Source of the DNA: Ecytonucleospora hepatopenaei
Lineage: Eukaryota > Microsporidia > Enterocytozoonidae
Reading direction: 5' to 3'
DNA: 64,000 nt
Assembly: GCA_026692725.1 (NCBI GenBank)
Contig: JAPMUG010000003.1
Span: 1 to 64,000 of the forward strand
Positions 10,232-19,657 of the stretch are shown here, in pieces. The notes under the pieces were generated by a model. It was not told the DNA's origin, searched no databases, and saw nothing but the letters and a program-made list of their open reading frames with translations. Position numbers and translations under genes: made by a program. Every line of letters begins with the position of its first letter. Positions within the stretch are counted from its first letter, which is position 1.

Positions 10232-10290
10232 TAAATAATACAATAACTTATAATATTTAATAAATAACATATAGTATGTTATAATATTTA

Positions 10291-11049
10291 TTAAAGTATT
10301 TCTAATAAATAATATTTCTTTATATTATCATATCTAAATCCTTTTTGTAAATTTATAATTATTTCTTTTATTTCTAATGATCTTTTATTATCATTTGTAT
10401 AAAATATAATATGATTATGTTTAGTGTTCTTTAATAATGTAATATTATCATGTATATTTTTAAACCATATTATATTATTGTTATAATTATTGATAATTAT
10501 ATTACTATTATATTTATTATTAATTATATTACTATTACATTCATTATTCTTTAAAATATCATTTATTATATTTTTATTTTCTTTATATTCATTTAATGGT
10601 CTACAATCAAATATCAAAATATCATTAATACTATTAGTAATACTATCATTAATACTATCCGTTAATAACTGATTTAATTGTGTTAATGTTATCTCTTTTA
10701 CTTTTAAATTACTTGAATGATTATTTATGTTTGTAAATATATTATTATGCTTTATATTTCTATCATTTAATATATTGCCATCACAAATACTAAGACCTGA
10801 AAAATTAATTTTTTCATATTTATTGCTTTTATTGTTTTTAATATAATCTATATTATTAAATATATTGTTATTTGTAGTGTTATTTGTAATATTATTTGTA
10901 GTATTATTTGTAATATTATTTGTAATATTATTAATGTTATTTGTATTAAATGTATTGGAATATGGCTTTTTTTCTAAAATACTAATCTCACTATTATGTT
11001 CTAATGATTCATTAGTAGTGTTTTCTTCAAATATTCTATTAAAATCCAT
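10291..11049 (-). CDS. Rhodanese/Cdc25-like domain protein lacking the catalytic Cys
   Basis: 252 aa. Residues about 35-64 are an Asn/Thr/Ile repeat (ITNNTTNN units). A rhodanese-like fold is suggested by ILIFDCRPLNEYKENK at about 144-159, the typical D-R-x-x-x-E-Y/F segment. IIFYTNDNKRS at 214-224 aligns with the active-site loop YCxxGxRS of rhodaneses (HCExxxxR in Cdc25). The catalytic cysteine position is Thr218 here, so the protein should be catalytically dead if the alignment is right. It is the last gene of the extremely AT-rich zone and has no CCC start motif. The family assignment is inference from two motifs. Confidence 0.55.
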   Translation of the reverse strand: MDFNRIFEENTTNESLEHNSEISILEKKPYSNTFNTNNINNITNNITNNTTNNITNNTTNNNIFNNIDYIKNNKSNKYEKINFSGLSICDGNILNDRNIKHNNIFTNINNHSSNLKVKEITLTQLNQLLTDSINDSITNSINDILIFDCRPLNEYKENKNIINDILKNNECNSNIINNKYNSNIIINNYNNNIIWFKNIHDNITLLKNTKHNHIIFYTNDNKRSLEIKEIIINLQKGFRYDNIKKYYLLEIL

Positions 11050-11247
11050 TGTAATGTAATTATTTAAATGTATATTGATTAAAATATATATGATTATAAA
11101 TTATGTATTAATGATTGTAATGTTTATTACAAATTGAATTATTTTGTAAGGTTAATAATAAAAATATAAAATTTATATGGGTTAAAATATAAAAAATATT
11201 TTCAAATATTTTTAACTAATATATTGGTTTATTGTTTAATTTATTAA
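11050..11247. other. Boundary spacer between AT-extreme zone and core
   Basis: About 200 bp of AT-rich sequence with no gene. On its left, genes carry Asn runs and lack CCC start motifs; on its right, coding sequence has ordinary complexity and CCC motifs are common. Confidence 0.6.
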
Positions 11248-12702
11248 TTATATTTCTTTTTCCATAGAAAAATCTGGGAATTGTAAATTTAATGTTTCTC
11301 TGTCAACACAATATAATAGTAACACTGCCATTGACCCTGAAAACAATTTTTGGTAAATGAAACGAGCAATTGCAAATCCACTTATTGGTGCTAATGGTAT
11401 TTGTATTCCTTTGGCAACAAGAATTTCAATGTCTGTTAATCCGCCATTAGCATTTTTAACAATCGAAGAAATAAATCCAGCAAAGAAAAAATCATAAAAT
11501 ACTACAACCAATAAAATAGAAATGGCAGTGAATTCCAAACTTCTTAACAATATACCATATGTTAGATAATTTGATATTGGGTAGCCTTTAAAATTAGAAA
11601 TGTTTTTGTATGTTAACTTTGCTCCATCTAAATAGTTTGTATTATGCAATGATGTAAACCCTATAACAAACTTATGATAAATATCCATAAACACGTATAT
11701 AAGGTCCATTGCTCCATTTAATAACCATTTTATAAAAATTGACAATAAACTTGAATTAAACCATGAACTTTGATTTGTATATTGCTTAAGAAATGACCTG
11801 AGAATATCAAATACTGCTTCTACAAAACCAATGATGGAACATGTACCAAGACTCATTACAGCCGTTTTAATTGCCATTTTTGGAACGTTTTTTACGCCAT
11901 AAAGTCTGTAATAAATTAGTGAAGAAATATAACAGTCAATAAATGCTTTGAAAGTCATCATGTACCATGAAGTATAAATAGCTACAATACCCACTAAAAC
12001 AGAATTGACTTTATTTTGTTGTACATCCGTTGCTACTGCAATCATCATCATGTAAAGTGGTGCAAATATAACTATTCCTGCCAGTGATAATAAAAAAATC
12101 CAATGAAAATATTTTTTAATAACCGCTGCAGAACATCTAAAAGTAAGTATAGAAACCTTCAATGCTTTTCTGTAAAAGAATAAATATCCAAGAAACAGTA
12201 ACATAAGAATACTAGGCAAGAGAATTAAAGTAAAATGTATTTTATACCTATGAATTAAGTATGCTACAAATGCTATGTTTGATAAACTAATTAAAACTGC
12301 AAAGACAATAAGCTCTGCAACAAACCATAATGTCATTACAACGTAAAATATCAACAAACATCCATAAATTATCATTGACTTAAAAAACAATCCTGGAAAA
12401 ATAAAGTAACTTATTTTGTTAAGTGGTGTTTTATCCATTAAACATACCTTGGCCAAAGGTCCCACTAAACTCACTAAGTACATTCCAAAAAATAAAAATA
12501 ATGCCCATTTATCCCTACATCTTCTTTTTAAATTTAGTAAACATCGTCTTTTTGGAAATATAATTGTGTTTTTTTCTTCTGAATCTTTATTTATGTTAAT
12601 TTCTTTTTTAGGAATTTCCGTCTCTGTGTTTATCAAATTTCTTATATGATCTGTATCGTTTTGATTGCTTATTTGCTGATTTTCAATAGCAATATCTGAC
12701 AT
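11248..12702 (-). CDS. Choline transporter-like protein (CTL/SLC44/Pns1 family)
   Basis: 484 aa polytopic membrane protein. After a polar N-terminus of about 70 residues with a basic KRRC cluster come about ten hydrophobic segments. The C-terminal region shows the family pattern with a late FIYQKLFSGSMAVLLLYCVDRETL segment and a short acidic tail. Family members move choline or related substrates across the plasma membrane or organelle membranes, which would suit a parasite that scavenges phospholipid precursors. The longest open frame starts 15 codons upstream at a non-ATG codon; the ATG at 12702 (MSDIAIEN) is chosen because AACCC lies about 13 nt before it. Substrate is not shown by the sequence. 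Confidence 0.8.
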   Translation of the reverse strand: MSDIAIENQQISNQNDTDHIRNLINTETEIPKKEININKDSEEKNTIIFPKRRCLLNLKRRCRDKWALFLFFGMYLVSLVGPLAKVCLMDKTPLNKISYFIFPGLFFKSMIIYGCLLIFYVVMTLWFVAELIVFAVLISLSNIAFVAYLIHRYKIHFTLILLPSILMLLFLGYLFFYRKALKVSILTFRCSAAVIKKYFHWIFLLSLAGIVIFAPLYMMMIAVATDVQQNKVNSVLVGIVAIYTSWYMMTFKAFIDCYISSLIYYRLYGVKNVPKMAIKTAVMSLGTCSIIGFVEAVFDILRSFLKQYTNQSSWFNSSLLSIFIKWLLNGAMDLIYVFMDIYHKFVIGFTSLHNTNYLDGAKLTYKNISNFKGYPISNYLTYGILLRSLEFTAISILLVVVFYDFFFAGFISSIVKNANGGLTDIEILVAKGIQIPLAPISGFAIARFIYQKLFSGSMAVLLLYCVDRETLNLQFPDFSMEKEI

Positions 12703-12880
12703 TTGATATTTAAGGGTTGTTTTGATAAAAAGGGATTTAAACAACAAAAAATGATTAAACTTTGAAAATTAACAGATTTCTGAATAAAATGTATTAGAAT
12801 CAAAAATAAAGAAAAAACGGATTTTAACTTTTTTTAACTCTAAAAAATTTATACCATAAAAATTTTATAAATTTTAAGAA

Positions 12881-14170
12881 ATGCAAAAAATATCTCTTCG
12901 AGAATTATGTACATCTATAATTGCAGATCCATGTATTTCTTTTTCAGACTTAAAAAAATACTTAAATTCTAAAAATAAAGAAGAATGTTTTTTAATTGCA
13001 AGCGTATTTGCAAACGTCTGTCCTTTATACAAAGTCAAGACACATACTGGAAAAGTTAAACATAGAAATGATGTTGACAAAGTTTCTGAATTAGATGCAA
13101 TTCTTTTGGACTATTATACAATTTTTATAAAAAATGTTTTAAATAATAAAAACGATGATTTTTCCTACAATATAGCTGCGTATTTACTTGATGAACTTGA
13201 CCACTTTAATTTTAATGATAGAATAGTTGCTAAAGTTATAGAAGGAACAAAAAATTTACATACAAAAAATGTTTGTTTAAATGTTTTAAAAAACAAGATA
13301 TTAAATGATACTTTAGGTGAAATAACTTATTTAATTTTAGACAAATGCATTGATTTCAAATTTAATTATTTTATTTTAGAATGTTTACTTAACAGTTCAT
13401 TTCTAGAAAAATGTGTTAAAAAAAGAATTGACGAGGAAAATAAATTTCAACATAAACCAAAGGCTAAAAATGAGGAAAAAACGATTTATAAAAGCAATTT
13501 AAAGTTTTTTGGTAAGAAAAAAATAAGTAAAAATGCTATAAAAATTGAAAAAAAGAGATATAAAAAAGAAAATTTGAACAAAAGTGCTTTAAAAGAAGAT
13601 CTAGAAGATATAGATTACAAGATATATGTTAAATGTATCAATGCTTTGCAGCGTTTATATTTTACGCTTTTAAAAGATAAAAATGGGAAATGCTTGATTT
13701 CTATTTGCCTTGGTTTAAGAAAATATTTTAAAATTATTAGAAAAGAATTTCATGAAGGAATTATGTTTTTACTTTATGAAAATATTATAAAAAATCCAGA
13801 AGTTGAAAATTGTTTTGTTGTTAATTCGAATATAATTAAGACTGTCTATGTTATGTTTGCAGACGCAGGTATTGAATTTAAAAAGTTAATGGTTTGTTTT
13901 AATGACATGCTTTCCTATGGTTATTTTTATAACATAAAAAAGAATGTTTTAGAAAAGGAAATTTCCGATTTACTTTTTTTGATGTTTTTTAAAGAAAAGC
14001 AAAACAATGTTGATTTAATAGAAGTTTTGAGAAAACTTGTTTGTTTGAGAATTAGCTATCATTTGACATTTTTAGACACGCAAATTCAAAAATTAATTAT
14101 TTTTTATGATGTTAATGTGTGGGAAAGTAACTTTTATGAGTTTGCCTTATATCAAAAAATGTTAAAATAA
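12881..14170 (+). CDS. NOC3: Nucleolar complex protein 3 (Noc3) homologue
   Basis: 429 aa. The N-terminal part fits the Noc3 N-terminal domain: an early LCTSIIADP segment, then SVFANVCPLYKVKTHTGKVK followed by KVSELDAILLDYYTIF. This matches the family pattern of a VFKDILPSYRIR-like block and a KVSK...LRDYE block. A basic stretch at about 195-235 separates it from a helical C-terminal region corresponding to the CBF/Mak21-type domain. Noc3 works with Noc2 in export and maturation of pre-60S ribosomes. It is much shorter than yeast Noc3 (over 600 aa), as usual for microsporidian orthologues. No CCC motif is obvious at the ATG. Confidence 0.7.
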   Translation: MQKISLRELCTSIIADPCISFSDLKKYLNSKNKEECFLIASVFANVCPLYKVKTHTGKVKHRNDVDKVSELDAILLDYYTIFIKNVLNNKNDDFSYNIAAYLLDELDHFNFNDRIVAKVIEGTKNLHTKNVCLNVLKNKILNDTLGEITYLILDKCIDFKFNYFILECLLNSSFLEKCVKKRIDEENKFQHKPKAKNEEKTIYKSNLKFFGKKKISKNAIKIEKKRYKKENLNKSALKEDLEDIDYKIYVKCINALQRLYFTLLKDKNGKCLISICLGLRKYFKIIRKEFHEGIMFLLYENIIKNPEVENCFVVNSNIIKTVYVMFADAGIEFKKLMVCFNDMLSYGYFYNIKKNVLEKEISDLLFLMFFKEKQNNVDLIEVLRKLVCLRISYHLTFLDTQIQKLIIFYDVNVWESNFYEFALYQKMLK

Positions 14171-14203
14171 TAAATTTTTAGTTTTTATCCCTTATTTTTT
14201 ATA

Positions 14204-16768
14204 ATGTCTGAAGAAAATTCAAAATTACATTTTTTAAACGAAATAGAACAAAAAGGAAATTTGGAAACAAGGAAAGTTAAAATAAACGAAAACCTTCCAA
14301 AGTATTTTATTACCTTCCCATATCCGTATATGAATGGTAAATTACATTTAGGACATTTATACAGCATTAGTAAAGCTGATATTTTGGCATATTTTAAGGA
14401 AATGACAGGTTACAATGTTTTGTTTCCGTTTGCATTTCATTGCACAGGAATGCCTATTGCAGCATCAGCCCAAAAATTACAAAGTGAACTTAATGGTGAA
14501 AATGTTGATGTTTCAATAATTTCCATTTTAAATTCTTTTGGGTTTGAACTTTCTTGTCAAGACAAATCAAAATGTGATCAAGATGAGTGTATTTGTAAGT
14601 TTGTTGATCCATTTAAGTGGTGCAGAACTTTTCCAAAATATTGCAAGGCTTCTTTACAAAAGTTTGATGCTTGTATTGATTGGAGGAGATCATTTATAAC
14701 AACAAATGTTAATCCTTACTATGATTCTTTTGTTCTATGGCAGTTTAAAATTTTAAAGAAAAAAGGTTTCATAAATTTTGGAAAACGTTATAGTATTTTT
14801 TGTCCTATAGATAGGCAAGCGTGTTTGGATCACGATAGAAGAAAAGGTGAAGGTGTTAAACCAGTTGTATGTGTGTTAAAGATATTGAAAAACAATGTCC
14901 TAGTTCGTATAAAAAATTTAGATTTTAAGTATGATAGCGATTCACAAATTATAACCACAAACAGTATTGTATGGTGCAAAATAAAAATTAACGATATTGA
15001 ATACGTTTTAGAAGAATTTTATTATTTAAATATAAAAGAACAGATCAAAAATGTTGTTTTTATAACGAATGTGAACATTAAAGATGTATATGAAAATGTT
15101 AGTTTTATTGATGTTGATTTGCCGTATAGTAAGTTAAAATTGAATAATGATAAAAATGACAAAAACACTTCCATAAAAGAATTTGTAGATAATTTTAAAA
15201 ATGAAAAATTGGAACTTGTTGAAAAAGAAGGTTTTATATTTTTACAAATCCCCGAGGATAAAGTCATAAGCCGTTCAGGAGGCTTGTGTGTTGTTTCTTT
15301 AATGGACCAGTGGTTTTTGGACTATAAAAATGAGGAGTGGAAGATTTTGGCAAGAAAATGTTTAGAAAGAATGGAAATGTCTACTGATACTAGGGAAAAA
15401 CTAGAGTTTGCAGTGGAATGGATTAATAAATGGGGTTTTAGCAGAAATTTTGGATTAGGTACTGTATATTTTGATGATAAATCTGCGTTGATTGATTCAT
15501 TGAGTGATTCAACAATTTACATGGCTTTTTACACAGTTAAACATTTATTTTTTTCAGATTTAGAAGGAAAAAATGAAATTTTAAAAAAAGAAGAACTTTC
15601 TTTTGAATTATGGGATTATGTTTTTATGCAAACTAATGTTTGTCCAGAATTTAAATATCAAGAGACAAATGAAATTGTTAAGAATGCACGAAAACAATTT
15701 GGTTATTTTTACCCTGTTGATTTAAGAGTTTCTGGAAAGGACTTGATTAACAATCACCTTACTTTTTTCATTATGAATCATGTTGCTATTTTCGACGAAA
15801 AGTATTGGCCTAGAAGAATTTTTACAAATGGTCATTTGATGTTAAACAGTGCTAAAATGAGTAAAAGTGAAGGCAATTTTTTGACAGTGGATGATGCGTT
15901 AAAAAAGTTTGGTACAAGTGCAACGCGTATGTGTTTATTAGCATGTGGTGATACAAATGAAGATGCCAATTTTGTTGAAAGTATGGCAAATTCTTTTGTT
16001 TTAAAACTGTATACCATTACAAAAACAGTTCTTGCTTTAAAACAAAATGATACTTCTTTGTTATTTACAAGTTTAGATAATTTTTTGATTTCTAGTATAA
16101 AGTTAAATAAAGAAAAGGTTTTTAATGCATATGAATCAATTGTGTTTAGAGATGTTTTGAAGTATGGATTTTACGAGAATTTAAACGCAATTGAAACATA
16201 TGAGTTATTTTCAGAAGAGGGATCTGACACGCAAAACTTAAAGGGATGGGCATATTATGAAATGCTGTCAATGCTTTATCCGGTAATTCCAAGTTTGTCT
16301 AGGCATTTAAAAACATGTCTTCAGATATTCAGTGATTTTGTTCCAAGTGGTTTTAGTTCAATGCAAAAACATGTTGATGGAATTTTGTACATTAAGGAAA
16401 TACTACGAAAATGCATGCTTGCTAAAGGAAAAAGCTTGGAAATAATTGTGGTTAAAAAATATGCCGATTGGAAAGAAAATTGTATTTCTATAATTAATTC
16501 GTTGATTGCGAAAAAAGATAATGATATCAAGAAAAAGGTACTTAGTGAATGTTCAGAACACATTAAGATTAATAAAAAGAAAGGCTCTGTTTTCTGTATG
16601 GATTATTATAAAAATCCTGAAAAATATGTTTTAAATTTTAATGAGTTTGAGTATTTGAATGAATATAAAAACTTGTTAGTAAGAGAATCAGGTAAAACAA
16701 TTAAAATAACATGTTTAGATAAACATGAAAAGAGTGAACCTGGAAATCCATTTATTTTATCAGAGTAG
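14204..16768 (+). CDS. LEUS: Cytosolic leucyl-tRNA synthetase with degenerate editing domain
   Basis: 854 aa, archaeal/eukaryotic class Ia type; charges tRNA-Leu. The HIGH motif is HLGH at 48-51 after [10 protein letters not shown], and the KMSKS motif is at 551-555. The family blocks [12 protein letters not shown] (about 210-221) and VISRSGG...DQWFLDY (from 354) frame the CP1 editing insertion. Only about 130 residues lie between them, whereas cytosolic enzymes have well over 200, and the Thr-rich LRPET editing motif is not recognisable. Total length is also well below the about 1,090 aa of yeast. The enzyme should aminoacylate but not hydrolyse mischarged tRNA, as published for some microsporidian LeuRS. 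ATCCC lies about 15 nt before the ATG. Confidence 0.93.
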   Translation: MSEENSKLHFLNEIEQKGNLETRKVKINENLPKYFITFPYPYMNGKLHLGHLYSISKADILAYFKEMTGYNVLFPFAFHCTGMPIAASAQKLQSELNGENVDVSIISILNSFGFELSCQDKSKCDQDECICKFVDPFKWCRTFPKYCKASLQKFDACIDWRRSFITTNVNPYYDSFVLWQFKILKKKGFINFGKRYSIFCPIDRQACLDHDRRKGEGVKPVVCVLKILKNNVLVRIKNLDFKYDSDSQIITTNSIVWCKIKINDIEYVLEEFYYLNIKEQIKNVVFITNVNIKDVYENVSFIDVDLPYSKLKLNNDKNDKNTSIKEFVDNFKNEKLELVEKEGFIFLQIPEDKVISRSGGLCVVSLMDQWFLDYKNEEWKILARKCLERMEMSTDTREKLEFAVEWINKWGFSRNFGLGTVYFDDKSALIDSLSDSTIYMAFYTVKHLFFSDLEGKNEILKKEELSFELWDYVFMQTNVCPEFKYQETNEIVKNARKQFGYFYPVDLRVSGKDLINNHLTFFIMNHVAIFDEKYWPRRIFTNGHLMLNSAKMSKSEGNFLTVDDALKKFGTSATRMCLLACGDTNEDANFVESMANSFVLKLYTITKTVLALKQNDTSLLFTSLDNFLISSIKLNKEKVFNAYESIVFRDVLKYGFYENLNAIETYELFSEEGSDTQNLKGWAYYEMLSMLYPVIPSLSRHLKTCLQIFSDFVPSGFSSMQKHVDGILYIKEILRKCMLAKGKSLEIIVVKKYADWKENCISIINSLIAKKDNDIKKKVLSECSEHIKINKKKGSVFCMDYYKNPEKYVLNFNEFEYLNEYKNLLVRESGKTIKITCLDKHEKSEPGNPFILSE

Positions 16769-16867
16769 ATATTTTATTTTTTATATTTTATCAGAATAAA
16801 TATTTTATTTTTTATATTTTATTTATATTTTATCAGAATAAATATTTTATTTTTTATATTTTATCAG
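16756..16867. repeat. Tandem duplication of the LeuRS stop region
   Basis: The sequence around the LeuRS stop codon (TTTATCAG followed by AGTAGATATTTTA) is repeated three more times downstream, starting near 16756, 16787, 16829 and 16860. Two spacings are 31 bp and one is 42 bp because of an extra 11 bp. The later copies read TCAGAATAAATATT. The duplication therefore began inside the coding end and carried the stop with it. Confidence 0.75.
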
Positions 16868-16971
16868 ATCTAAAAACTTTATAAATAAACAGAATGAATA
16901 GTTATAAAATTAAAATACATTTTACAATTAAAAAATACTTAATTGCGTTGAATCTTAAAAAATATTTTAAC

Positions 16972-18144
16972 TTATTCAAAATTTAATTTTTTACCTTTTA
17001 AATTATCATTGTTTGTTTTGTTAAGTCTCCCTGAGAATGGACTTATTTTTTTACGTTCAAATGTGTTGTTTTTAATGTTTTTAGTGTTATTTTCCTTTAA
17101 ATATAACTTTACGTTATTCCCAACAATATTTACAAGTAGATTGTTTTTCTTTTCTATTAAAGAAAATTTAGGTTGTTTATACCAATACTTTTTTCTTTTG
17201 ATATTATCTACAAAAACATCATGCTCATATGTTATAAATTGTTCATAATGATTTTGAACATCTTCAAAGAAAATATTTTTCCACTTTAATTCTATACACA
17301 AAAACATTTTACATTCTGGTATATTTTTGTTGTCTAAATACTTCAAAAGCAATACCTGAAATAATTGATTTTCATTGTATTGTGATATCTCGCTCAAAAA
17401 CATATACTTAAATATAAATTCATTTATGTTGGTATACGAAATAAATCCTTTATACACACACCCATTTATTGCGTTTATTTTATTTAGCAATAAATCACCA
17501 TATTTAGTTAATTTATTTCTATTTAAAATTGTCTTTTGATTAAAATTAAAATATCTATTATAAATATCGATTATATATTGGTATGTTTGCTTTTTAATTT
17601 GTTCAGTAATAAATAATTGTTTTGTTTTGAATTCTCTTTCTATGCTATACATAGTGGACAAAATATAAAAATTAGAATTTCGTATTTTTCTTCTGTAAAA
17701 AAGGTGTTTAAAAATCAAATCTATAAGCTCTTCATCCTCATAAAATGGCTTTTTAATAAATAATTTTTTAAAGTTTTCTTTTAAAGTCATTTGAATATCG
17801 CAATTTGATCCAAACTCACATAAAAATGCAATAAATGAATTAGTTAATTGATGCAGTGAAAGAACAACAGAATTATTGTGTAATTGAGTCAAAGAAAATT
17901 CAAGATGTTTCAATCTTGCCTTTGAAATATTTTCAATACTCGAAATAATCAGTTTTTCGTAAAAAGTTCGCTCTACTAATTTTTCTTCGATGTGATCAAA
18001 ATTTTGGTGTAAATTATTGCATGCATTAAGAACCTGAAAAATGTGATTTGAATCATTTTTGGTTAATTTGGTATTTAGTTCAATTTTATGAGTAACCATG
18101 TTATTTATATTTTCACTAATAGATAATTCTTTTTCTATAGACAT
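16972..18144 (-). CDS. Hypothetical protein, helical
   Basis: 390 aa, not recognised. It is rich in long amphipathic helices (for example residues about 35-120) with no TM segment and no low-complexity runs except a Lys/Asn-rich, basic C-terminal tail (about 340-390: NNTKNIKNNTF, KGKKLNF). The open frame extends 6 codons further to a TTG; the ATG at 18144 (MSIEKELS) is preferred because AACCCC lies about 20 nt upstream. It is convergent with LeuRS and divergent from the CH-domain gene (120 bp between ATGs). Confidence 0.7.
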   Translation of the reverse strand: MSIEKELSISENINNMVTHKIELNTKLTKNDSNHIFQVLNACNNLHQNFDHIEEKLVERTFYEKLIISSIENISKARLKHLEFSLTQLHNNSVVLSLHQLTNSFIAFLCEFGSNCDIQMTLKENFKKLFIKKPFYEDEELIDLIFKHLFYRRKIRNSNFYILSTMYSIEREFKTKQLFITEQIKKQTYQYIIDIYNRYFNFNQKTILNRNKLTKYGDLLLNKINAINGCVYKGFISYTNINEFIFKYMFLSEISQYNENQLFQVLLLKYLDNKNIPECKMFLCIELKWKNIFFEDVQNHYEQFITYEHDVFVDNIKRKKYWYKQPKFSLIEKKNNLLVNIVGNNVKLYLKENNTKNIKNNTFERKKISPFSGRLNKTNNDNLKGKKLNFE

Positions 18145-18264
18145 ACTTGAAAATTTTAACAAGGGGTTACAAATTTTTATGTGAATAAAAGGAGAAAAGG
18201 ATTACATTTAAGCTTAATGAGTTAATTAAGCATATTTAAATATAAAAAAGGGACATCTCCTTTT

Positions 18265-19542
18265 ATGGCACACACATTTACATTATGGGTTAATAAAAAT
18301 TTAAAAAGAGCAGGATTTAAGACGGTTGATGATATTGTTATTGATATACAAGATGGAATTGTCTTATACAATTTACTGCTTTCACTTGAGCAAAATCCTC
18401 CTAAAATAAACAACAAGCCAACCATGAAAATTTTTAAAATTGAAAATTTGCATAAGCTTCTTGTTTACATAAAAGAAAAAATAAAATTGATAAATATCAG
18501 CGCAGAAGACTTATACGATGGAAATGAAAAACTTGTTTTTGGATTGCTATGGTCACTTATCTTAAACTTTTCACTTCAGGATGAAAAGGATGAAAGACTT
18601 AAAAATACAGTTTATAAATGGGCTAAGGAAATAACATCACAATATGACTGTATTGATAAAAACGAATTTGCAAAAAATTTGTCAAATGGACGTGTTTACA
18701 ATGTTTTGTTAAATTATTTTACAGATAGCATGAACAATATGAGTTTTTTAACATCTGGCAACATTTTTGAAAATTTTAAAAATGCTTTTGAAGTTGCAGA
18801 ACAGCATGGAATAGCAACATTGATCGATTTAAATGAATTACAGAAAAATAAAGAATTGGATGAAAAATCTTTATTTACATACTTGCTTGAGTTTTACACG
18901 GTTTTTCGGAATAAAAAAGGTAAAGTAAAAATGAACAATGATGTTGAGGAATTGTTAATTGCGTTAAATCATAAAGTTAAGTTAGAAAATGAAGTATGTA
19001 CGTTAAATGAGGAGTATAATAAATTTACAGAAAAGTATAATGAAGAACTGAAAATTGTAATTGAAACTCTAAATTCACTTGTTGAAAGAATTTTAAGTAT
19101 GGGTAACTTAGTATCACAATGTCAAAAAACAAAGGAAAAAGTTCAAGTATGTAATGAAACATTACAATATTTTCTCAAGTCAACAAATTTAAAAGAAAAA
19201 GTTAAAGAAGGTAAGGCTGTTTCATTAATTTTTACACAAATTGAAGATAAAATAACTGGTGTTATCCAACAATTTAACCAAAAAATTGCGGATTCTGAAA
19301 ATAAAAAATGTTCCATTAGAGTAATTAATAACAATTCTAATGAAAAAATTAGTGGTGATGTTTCATTGTCCATAAACAACAAAATCTCAGCAACCAGCGG
19401 ATTTAAAAAACAAAAGTGTCATAAAAATATGTCCGCATTAAATCAAAATCCTATTGAAATTAAAAGTCTTTCTTCAATTGACTTGCCTTTCCTTCCAGAA
19501 ATGATGACACTAGAAGAAATTATTGACCATATTAATGAATAG
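18265..19542 (+). CDS. Tandem calponin-homology actin-binding protein (alpha-actinin-like)
   Basis: 425 aa. CH1 spans about 1-108: TFTLWVNKNLKRAG, then IQDGIVLYNLL and LVFGLLWSLILNFSL, all typical of the alpha-actinin/spectrin actin-binding domain. CH2 spans about 115-218: VYKWAKE, NLSNGRVYNVLLNYF, NAFEVAEQHGIATLID, LFTYLLEFYTVFR. Residues about 225-350 form a coiled coil; the rest is polar. There are no spectrin repeats or EF-hands, so this is a reduced actin cross-linker or anchor. The coiled coil may dimerise it, which would restore two actin-binding ends. No clean CCC motif precedes the ATG (CTCC only). Confidence 0.8.
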   Translation: MAHTFTLWVNKNLKRAGFKTVDDIVIDIQDGIVLYNLLLSLEQNPPKINNKPTMKIFKIENLHKLLVYIKEKIKLINISAEDLYDGNEKLVFGLLWSLILNFSLQDEKDERLKNTVYKWAKEITSQYDCIDKNEFAKNLSNGRVYNVLLNYFTDSMNNMSFLTSGNIFENFKNAFEVAEQHGIATLIDLNELQKNKELDEKSLFTYLLEFYTVFRNKKGKVKMNNDVEELLIALNHKVKLENEVCTLNEEYNKFTEKYNEELKIVIETLNSLVERILSMGNLVSQCQKTKEKVQVCNETLQYFLKSTNLKEKVKEGKAVSLIFTQIEDKITGVIQQFNQKIADSENKKCSIRVINNNSNEKISGDVSLSINNKISATSGFKKQKCHKNMSALNQNPIEIKSLSSIDLPFLPEMMTLEEIIDHINE

Positions 19543-19657
19543 CTGTTACAAATATCATTGAATTTCATTAATTAAAATTAATTAAAATCATATTGCAAAA
19601 TATGCCTAAAAAAGAATTTTTTCTCCGTGAATATTTTACCCCTTTTTGATTAAATTA

